A stretch of DNA of 10,279 bases from CAZCCC01 sp964535715. Lineage in GTDB: Bacteria > Patescibacteriota > Patescibacteriia > Buchananbacterales > UBA6539. The translations under genes were made by a program, and so were the position numbers. Location of the stretch: assembly GCA_964535715.1 (NCBI GenBank), contig CAZHUO010000038.1:1-10279 (forward strand), read 5' to 3'. This document shows positions 6,501-10,279 of the stretch, in pieces; position 1 is the stretch's first letter; each line of letters begins with the position of its first letter. A model generated the notes under the pieces. The model searched no databases. It worked only from the letters and a program-made list of their open reading frames with translations, and was not told where the DNA came from.

Positions 6501-8666
6501 GGAGATCTTCAAGTGGATAACGGCATATTGTGCGGAAATTTTAATACCATTATATCGCCCCAGAGCAAGTATTTGTTCAGGTTAAGTGTTTATTCAACCG
6601 ACGGATCGGTTTATTCTGATTTTAGTGAAAACAATTTGGATAATTTAAAGATTACAAGGGCGGGCAATAACTATAATTATGTCAAAAAAAACCAGAGAGT
6701 TTTCGGCGAGATAAAATTGCCCAGTTACGACTCATATAAAGTTGAATATTCAATAGATGGCAATAGCTGGAATCAATTTTGCAGCGGCAGAAAAATAGTA
6801 TCCGGATATTTGTGCGCCGGCGATTTCAGCAATTTACCTAACGGCGTAGCATATCTTAGACTTTCGGTTTATGTTAAAGGAAAATTGATTGAAAGCAGCA
6901 AATTTAAGATCGCAGTAATCAATGAATTAATGGATAAATGGCCGGTCAAATCCGATTGCTTTGGCGGCCATCAACTTAATGTCGATACGGTGGAAGGAAA
7001 GGCCAAGCTGTTTAGCGTTGATTCGGCCAGCTGCGGCTCAGGGTGGGCTTCATGGATAAATAAGATTATGATTTATAACATTGACACAACCTATCAGTCG
7101 TTTTCCGGTTTTTACAAGGATGGTCAGTTGCTTGATAGTATCAAGAACGCTTTATATGCCGATCTTTCGGTCGTGAATGGAAATATTATTTTTCCAATGC
7201 TTTATCAATATACGGGAATGACCGACATGAATGGCAATTTTTTTGGAAACTGGCCGTATTATTCAGGCAGCGGTGATTTTGTCGGCCCTGCCAGTTTTTT
7301 TGGTGATTATTATGTGGCAACTGGCTATGTTTTTGGAGCAACTCGCAACTTATATGTTTATGCTTTCAATAAAGATGGAATAATGGTTCAAGGCTATCCG
7401 ATATTGGTTAATGATGATCCCATATATAATCAATGGATAACTAGAGGATTAGGGCCGATTATTATCAATCATGATGGTGAAAATTATTTTGGAATATTAT
7501 TTGAGCTAAATATTGCGGAAGAAAAGCGCAAATTATATCTTGATATATATTCAATTTCAGGCGGCCGCAGAATAAAAAGAGTCTTGATTCATGATAGCGG
7601 CGACAAACTGTTAAGATATGAATCACAAGATGTTATCAGCGCCGATTTAAACAACGACGGTAACAGTGAAATTATTGTCGGTTTTGGTACGGGTGATGTA
7701 AACGGCATAAATCAGGATTGGTATACTCCCGGAAATTATAAAAGTTATTTAAAAATTATTGATTTTGATGGAAATATTATTTTAGATACCCTTTATACTG
7801 AAAATTATCTTTTACATAACTTGCGGCTGATTAATTCCGGAAATACCAGTCCCAATATTGTGTTTTTACTCGCAGAAACTTTCGGCAGTAATTATTTGGG
7901 AAGCAGACTGGCCAGCATAAATTATAAAGGCGAAAAAGTCTTTGATATTGAAGTCGGCCATATTGATAAAATTCCAGGTGGACTTAGTATCGGCGACGTT
8001 ACCGGCGATGGCCAGCCCGATATTCTATTGGCAAATCGTCCCCGGTTTTGGGTGGAATCAGTTCCAACCAATATACTGATTTATAGCAGCAAGGGATTGC
8101 TGGAAAAGGAATTAATTATTCCTGCTTTTGGAGTAGTTGAATTGGTTTATGATAGCTCAGACATATTAATAACTGACTTTAATCAGGATGGAAAAACCGA
8201 TATTATTATGAAAACCTCGAGTTTAGTCGAACCATATATGAATAAATCGTTAATTTTTGTTTTTGAAACCGGCAAGCCGTATGATCCAAAAACCATGGAC
8301 TGGCCAATGGCTGACCATGATCCGCAGAATACCAGCTGCTACAATTGCAAATTGGGTTCGCCTAGACCGCAGTCAAAAATAAAAAATAACAGTGCCGAAT
8401 CATTAGACGTGGCTTTAAATGTTTATATTGAAAAATACGACGGCACTAATTTGACCAATAAGCTTAATGTCTTGGAAAATTATCCTGTGCAGGTTGCTTC
8501 CGGGCAGCAGTTTGGCATCGATACGGTTGTAAATCCGCGAAACTTCTATTTGAAAGAAATCGGGCAATATAGGATTACCGCTGAATTAAAAGATGCTTTT
8601 GGCAATCAAGTTCTTAATTTAAATAAAGAGCCGATTATTGCTTTTTATGATTTTGAAGTCAAGTAA
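3540..8666 (+). CDS. Giant secreted subtilisin-like serine protease (S8) with lectin-like repeats and FG-GAP-type repeats
   Basis: An exported 1708-residue endopeptidase. Residues 1-39 form a signal peptide (basic start, hydrophobic 17-38, possible cleavage near A37/A38). Three H-type-lectin-like repeats follow at about 60-152, 159-318 and 328-415; the second is split by a six-cysteine insert (C232, C242, C259, C270, C274, C279). An inhibitor I9-like prodomain spans about 485-613. The S8 domain (about 615-940) has a full catalytic set: D654 in IIDTG, H693 in HGHGTH, oxyanion N790 in AAGNNG and S879 in GTSMATPH. Two similar beta-sandwich domains (about 940-1150, each with a Cys pair) are followed by FG-GAP/VCBS-like repeats with calcium-type loops starting near D1369, D1486 and D1546, then WPMADHDPQNT and an Ig-like C-terminal domain. 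No LPXTG or C-terminal membrane anchor is seen, so it may be released or held by other contacts. Substrate unknown. The gene has its own promoter and is monocistronic. Confidence 0.95.
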   Translation: MVYQTITKSRVSAPSAFLVLTVLVTSVMLLGGFSTLAAVSLVNLENLYKGEPLKYESYKFLELGEYGVIYNFEYKARDLKKQWQRIEYKNYNWPEVPVVIAKPLSFNGNQPAHIRLRNIDNLGFEIMIEEWAYLDKAHNPETVSVLVLRPGTWEDSASGLKMEAGILQGVNQDWKEILLNESFTDKNPIIFTQAQTYNGTDPIVTRNKIVDLESTTTPAVLPPLGQDLVGSCLNEELDNLRCVYFDESHGGPEIWTQKCNGSAWVNMEACLDSCSDGICTESVILKTSTFNVKVQEEEGKDSIHADETIGYVVFSKVAGQLFDSAQNRNYKMEVGTIDDVNNNFKTIPFQNYYHSAPFFIADMQTINEADPAGIRYKNLVSESVEIKIEEEQSTDRETEHVNETVGYMAISLPTILSVDAEISIATLKDLYSVGENIGLTDPPQAGVVNNNPTVSSSVSKSVNNNFEALGNTKTANYDSVNDYKINGYIVELTESPILKKKIEIEKQMEINQNFDKMVGVDEENNLFPPVPESITAKINEQKILIKAQQTNVKNEINRVLSGSNKGAKVAMGKEFKNSFNGFTVNITSDKVDQIKKINGVKNVYPNYEVKAVLMDSVPKINADDVWELDIEGNNCLESEKPCLTGEGITIAIIDTGIDYTHSDLGGCFGSSCKIIGGYDYVNNDQNPMDDHGHGTHCAGIAAGNGTLKGVAPDATLYAYKVLDNNGSGYTEWIVSGIEAAVDPNNDGNFSDMVDIISLSLGGEGNPDDPMSQAIDNAVNAGVVAVVAAGNNGSNPKTISSPGTARKAITVGASDKISNYVANFSSRGPVLWNDNYGNAKSLIKPDLIAPGIDICAAQWDSAWNDSKCFDDNHIAISGTSMATPHIAGAVALLKQKNPNWLPKEIASALYKTASNLGYIMTDQGFGEVNILDAISLANKPLIAELNMENYNISGAINILGTAKGDNFSYYEVHYYPKSYPSKWQLACRGDLQVDNGILCGNFNTIISPQSKYLFRLSVYSTDGSVYSDFSENNLDNLKITRAGNNYNYVKKNQRVFGEIKLPSYDSYKVEYSIDGNSWNQFCSGRKIVSGYLCAGDFSNLPNGVAYLRLSVYVKGKLIESSKFKIAVINELMDKWPVKSDCFGGHQLNVDTVEGKAKLFSVDSASCGSGWASWINKIMIYNIDTTYQSFSGFYKDGQLLDSIKNALYADLSVVNGNIIFPMLYQYTGMTDMNGNFFGNWPYYSGSGDFVGPASFFGDYYVATGYVFGATRNLYVYAFNKDGIMVQGYPILVNDDPIYNQWITRGLGPIIINHDGENYFGILFELNIAEEKRKLYLDIYSISGGRRIKRVLIHDSGDKLLRYESQDVISADLNNDGNSEIIVGFGTGDVNGINQDWYTPGNYKSYLKIIDFDGNIILDTLYTENYLLHNLRLINSGNTSPNIVFLLAETFGSNYLGSRLASINYKGEKVFDIEVGHIDKIPGGLSIGDVTGDGQPDILLANRPRFWVESVPTNILIYSSKGLLEKELIIPAFGVVELVYDSSDILITDFNQDGKTDIIMKTSSLVEPYMNKSLIFVFETGKPYDPKTMDWPMADHDPQNTSCYNCKLGSPRPQSKIKNNSAESLDVALNVYIEKYDGTNLTNKLNVLENYPVQVASGQQFGIDTVVNPRNFYLKEIGQYRITAELKDAFGNQVLNLNKEPIIAFYDFEVK

Positions 8667-8671
8667 AAAGA

Positions 8672-8777
8672 GAAATAAGGAATAAGTCTAGATAAGTCCC
8701 GCCTACGTTCGTTTTCGGCGAACTTCGGCGGGTAAACAAGATAAGAAATAAGTAATAAGTCCAGATAAGAAGTTAGA
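8672..8777. repeat. Degenerate heptanucleotide tract (TAAGNNN) around palindrome copy 2
   Basis: TAAGGAA, TAAGTCT and TAAGTCC precede the palindrome, and TAAGAAA, TAAGTAA, TAAGTCC and TAAGAAG follow it. The flanks also hold a near-direct repeat: AATAAGTCTAGATAAG at 8681-8696 and AATAAGTCCAGATAAG at 8754-8769, with one difference in 16. This bracketing looks like tandem duplication or a target-site duplication around the palindrome. Confidence 0.65.
8692..8752. repeat. Dispersed palindromic repeat, long form, copy 2
   Basis: Matches 3344-3404 at 58 of 61 positions. The core at 8698-8732 has outer arms CCCGCC/GGCGGG and inner arms GTTCG/CGAAC that pair perfectly, whereas copy 1 has a mismatch there. 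It lies 31 nt after the protease stop codon, the same relation to a gene 3' end as copy 1. Confidence 0.88.
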
Positions 8778-8785
8778 TTAAATAT

Positions 8786-8814
8786 AAAAGCGGGGCATAG
8801 CTGTCTCGGCTTTG
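8786..8814 (+). terminator. Imperfect terminator for the S8 protease
   Basis: The arms AAAGC/GCTTT extend through GGG/CTC after one G-G mismatch, around the loop CATAGCTGT. The T-run is only three bases. The left arm (TAAAAGCGGGG) resembles the strong terminator after the NIF3 gene (TAAAAGCAGGG), so this may be a decayed version of the same module. Confidence 0.4.
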
Positions 8815-8820
8815 TGGTAT

Positions 8821-8851
8821 AAAAAAGGACACCCTGTTTTGCAGTGCGTCC
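8821..8851 (-). terminator. Rho-independent terminator of prs
   Basis: Read on the minus strand, GGACGCACTG pairs with CAGGGTGTCC around a CAAAA loop, with one G-T wobble and one mismatch, and is followed by six T residues. It begins 10 nt after the prs stop codon, the usual position for an intrinsic terminator. Confidence 0.8.
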
Positions 8852-8860
8852 CAAGAAAAT

Positions 8861-9898
8861 TTATAAGATCGACCGATCGTCGGCATACACTCGGGCAACG
8901 GATTTTTCCGCATGCAGGTTGTATATTGTTTCAGCCAAAATTTCGGCCAAGCTTACTTGTTCAAACCAAGGATGAAATTGGAGAAAATCTGCCGGAAAAT
9001 AAAAGCTGTCAGTACAAATTACTTTAAGCAAAAATCCTTCTTTATAAAGAAATTCAAGTTTTGAAATCGCATTTTTGCAGAAATTAGCATGAGTGGCAAC
9101 CATTATCACTTTTTCCGCTTTGTTTTTCTTTAAAGCTTTGGCCGTTTCAAAAATAGTGCTTGCGCTTCTGATCATATCATCCCAAATTATGACAATTTTT
9201 CCTTCAATCGGCTCGCGGATAATTATTTCCCTTGTTTCGTTTGTCTGGTAGTCTTTAATTTTTGTCGGCAGTACCGGCATAATCTGGGTATGCTTGGCAA
9301 GACGCTTTACCCTGTTGCCGCTGCCTTGGTCGACTCCGGAAATTGCGAAATTATCTCTGTTTTTTTCATCGAGAATATTATAAGAAGAATTCAGGTGCCT
9401 GAGCAATGTTCCGGAAGCATATATTCCGAAAAAATTGCACTTGTTGCGGTCAAAAAATCCTTTAACGGCATCATTATGGACATCAACTGAAATTACCCTG
9501 GTTGCGCCTGATATGGTAAGCATGTCGGCAGCCAGCCTGGCAGTCAACGGCTCTCTTTCCCGAGGCTTGTCTTGGCAGGCATAAGCATACCATGGGGAGA
9601 CAATATTGCGGTAAAAAGCGTCGCATTCGGTCAATGCGGCAGTTGCCGAGCAAAGCTCAAAAAAGATATCCTGCCGGCTGTGCGAGTAGCTGAATGACGG
9701 CGTTTGTACCAAATAAGTATCCGCGCCGCGGACGCTGTTTTCTTCGCCGCGCGGCAAAACGACTTTCAGCTCGCCGTCGGCGAAATATTTGACTTCAGCC
9801 GGTATTAATTGCCAGCCTTTGCCGATTTCTTTGTGGATTTTTTGCGCCAGTGCTTCAGCGCCGGGCAGATAAACTAAGATTGGTTTTCTTCTTGACAT
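8861..9898 (-). CDS. prs: Ribose-phosphate pyrophosphokinase (PRPP synthase), divergent form
   Basis: Cytoplasmic enzyme making 5-phosphoribosyl 1-pyrophosphate from ribose 5-phosphate and ATP for nucleotide, NAD, His and Trp synthesis. It has 345 residues, slightly longer than the usual 310-320. Family marks are FADGE (39-43), the loop segment YACQDKPREREPLTA (106-120), SVDVHNDAVKGFF (137-149, matching the usual DLH...IQGFF) and the PRPP-binding loop WDDMIRSAST (239-248) followed by VATH (267-270). Two signature positions differ from the common bacterial form: Cys108 replaces the Arg of ARQDR, and the PRPP loop reads DDMIRSAST rather than DDMIDTGGT. Arg after DDMI occurs in some other bacterial branches as far as I recall, so the enzyme may well be active. 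ATG at 9898 has a strong Shine-Dalgarno. The gene is convergent with the protease and has its own promoter and terminator. Confidence 0.93.
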   Translation of the reverse strand: MSRRKPILVYLPGAEALAQKIHKEIGKGWQLIPAEVKYFADGELKVVLPRGEENSVRGADTYLVQTPSFSYSHSRQDIFFELCSATAALTECDAFYRNIVSPWYAYACQDKPREREPLTARLAADMLTISGATRVISVDVHNDAVKGFFDRNKCNFFGIYASGTLLRHLNSSYNILDEKNRDNFAISGVDQGSGNRVKRLAKHTQIMPVLPTKIKDYQTNETREIIIREPIEGKIVIIWDDMIRSASTIFETAKALKKNKAEKVIMVATHANFCKNAISKLEFLYKEGFLLKVICTDSFYFPADFLQFHPWFEQVSLAEILAETIYNLHAEKSVARVYADDRSIL

Positions 9899-9904
9899 AT
9901 TTTG

Positions 9905-9910
9905 TCCTCC
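9905..9910 (-). promoter_or_regulatory. Shine-Dalgarno of prs
   Basis: The minus strand reads GGAGGA, then CAAAAT, then the ATG at 9898, giving a 6-nt spacer. It fixes the start codon. It stands out because neither the NIF3 gene nor the protease has a recognisable Shine-Dalgarno. Confidence 0.9.
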
Positions 9911-9951
9911 ATTTTTTATTTAGCTAAAGACTTTTAAAGGAACGGGATTTT

Positions 9952-9981
9952 ATTTTACCACCCCTGGCTTTTTTTTGTCAA
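9952..9981 (-). promoter_or_regulatory. Sigma70-type promoter of prs
   Basis: On the minus strand a perfect TTGACA (-35, positions 9976-9981) is separated by 18 nt from TAAAAT (-10, positions 9952-9957). The expected start near 9945 gives a leader of roughly 45 nt that contains the Shine-Dalgarno. Confidence 0.8.
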
Positions 9982-10001
9982 AAGAATTTAGATATGAGCC
10001 T

Positions 10002-10069
10002 ATAAAAGCGAGTAAGAGTGAATAAAAGTAAATTAAAGCTGGCTTGATTTACTTTTTACTCGCTTTTAT
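10002..10069. repeat. Long AT-rich inverted repeat upstream of prs
   Basis: Perfect 14-nt arms ATAAAAGCGAGTAA (10002-10015) and TTACTCGCTTTTAT (10056-10069) enclose a second perfect 10-nt stem, AAAAGTAAAT (10024-10033) with ATTTACTTTT (10047-10056); the two stems share only position 10056. It could be a bidirectional terminator for a gene beyond the window, or another repeat unit. The prs promoter lies just outside it, so it is not in the prs leader. Confidence 0.75.
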
Positions 10070-10099
10070 TTACTCTTATCAGCTTTTAACTATTTAAAA

Positions 10100-10136
10100 A
10101 TTCGCATCATTTGTATTTATTCGCATAATTAGCATC
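10100..10136. repeat. Degenerate 9-10 nt microrepeat (ATTCGCATN)
   Basis: Four consecutive units, ATTCGCATC, ATTTGTATTT, ATTCGCATA and ATTAGCATC, occupy 10100-10136. The pattern stops where the 50-bp repeat begins. Confidence 0.5.
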
Positions 10137-10279
10137 GGTGGACGCATTCGCCCGCCACGCGTTGACGATGTTTTGATAAGACCCGCGAGTCGAGGCGGGT
10201 AGTGTGCCATAACAGGCTTTGGAACATAATATTCGGATGAGCGTATTCGTAGTACGCCATGACGGGCTTTGGAACATAA
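10131..10279. repeat. Three-unit degenerate 50-bp tandem repeat at the window end
   Basis: The last two units match clearly: 10200-10229 and 10250-10279 agree at 26 of 30 positions with a period of exactly 50 and both end GGCTTTGGAACATAA. The first unit (about 10131-10180) is a weaker relative, sharing ATTCG, CGC and TGACG with the third unit at an offset of 99-100. The last unit ends at the last base of the window, so the array may continue. Confidence 0.7.
10181..10200. repeat. Short palindrome, possible third size class of the CCCGCCT family
   Basis: The arms ACCCGC (10181-10186) and GCGGGT (10195-10200) enclose GAGTCGAG. On the minus strand it reads CCCGCCTCGACTCGCGGG, with the same CCCGCCT beginning and GCGGG end as the other palindromes. 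It fills the first part of the second 50-bp unit, where the third unit has different sequence. Confidence 0.5.

Larger units (their letters stand above)
9911..10279. other. Gene-free right end of the window
   Basis: About 370 nt without a convincing gene. It holds the prs leader and promoter, a long hairpin (10002-10069), a microrepeat (10100-10136) and a 50-bp tandem repeat with a palindrome (10131-10279). The minus strand has open frames of 50-60 codons here, but the 50-bp repeat period breaks the reading frame from unit to unit, so they do not look coding. Confidence 0.7.

Noticed and set aside
8812..9027. Small plus-strand frame overlapping the end of prs
   Set aside because: It runs through the prs terminator and antisense to the conserved prs coding sequence. 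No start signal or recognisable protein was found.
10095..10279. Open reading frames of 50-60 codons on the minus strand at the right end
   Set aside because: The underlying DNA is a 50-bp tandem repeat, so the frame changes from unit to unit. More than one frame is open, there is no ribosome site, and the peptides match nothing I recognise.
10200..10279. Possible CRISPR array (two 30-nt repeats with a 20-nt spacer)
   Set aside because: There are only two clear units, with four differences in 30 positions; the spacing is too short for typical spacers, and a third unit shows that the similarity covers the whole 50-bp period. No cas gene is present.

Overview
The window looks like a chromosomal segment of a Candidate Phyla Radiation (Patescibacteria, probably Parcubacteria-like) bacterium. 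This is inferred from four things: AT-rich DNA with short intergenic gaps; an isoleucyl-tRNA synthetase of the eukaryote-like (IleS2) type; a very large secreted multidomain S8 protease; and GC-rich palindromes scattered between and inside genes. No 16S rRNA or other taxonomic marker is present, so the assignment is tentative.

Layout: (1) positions 2-2233, plus strand, the C-terminal two-thirds of ileS, truncated by the window start. (2) 2234-2390, a gap filled by four consecutive hairpins. (3) 2391-3347, plus strand, a NIF3-family protein. (4) 3348-3539, a palindromic repeat, a strong terminator and a promoter. (5) 3540-8666, plus strand, a 1708-residue secreted subtilase with lectin-like repeats, an I9-type prodomain, the S8 catalytic domain, two beta-sandwich repeats, FG-GAP-like repeats and a C-terminal domain. 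(6) 8667-8860, a second copy of the palindromic repeat followed by a likely weak terminator for the protease and a good one for the convergent gene. (7) 8861-9898, minus strand, a divergent ribose-phosphate pyrophosphokinase (prs) with its own sigma70-type promoter and a clear Shine-Dalgarno. (8) 9899-10279, no gene beyond the prs leader, but a long hairpin, a roughly 9-bp microrepeat, a short palindrome and a 50-bp degenerate tandem repeat running to the end of the window.

The genes do not form an evident pathway. ileS and prs are housekeeping genes, the NIF3 protein is a conserved metal-binding protein of uncertain role, and the protease is an exported surface or secreted protein with its own promoter and terminators.

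The most distinctive aspect is the repeat landscape. One palindrome family (CCCGCCT...GCGGG) occurs as a long form downstream of two genes, as a medium form read in frame inside ileS, and as a short form near the right end. The long copies and one site within ileS are associated with a degenerate heptanucleotide tract (TAAGNNN). The protease is also notable: its lectin-like repeats lie upstream of the autoinhibitory prodomain, and one of them is split by a cysteine-rich insert.
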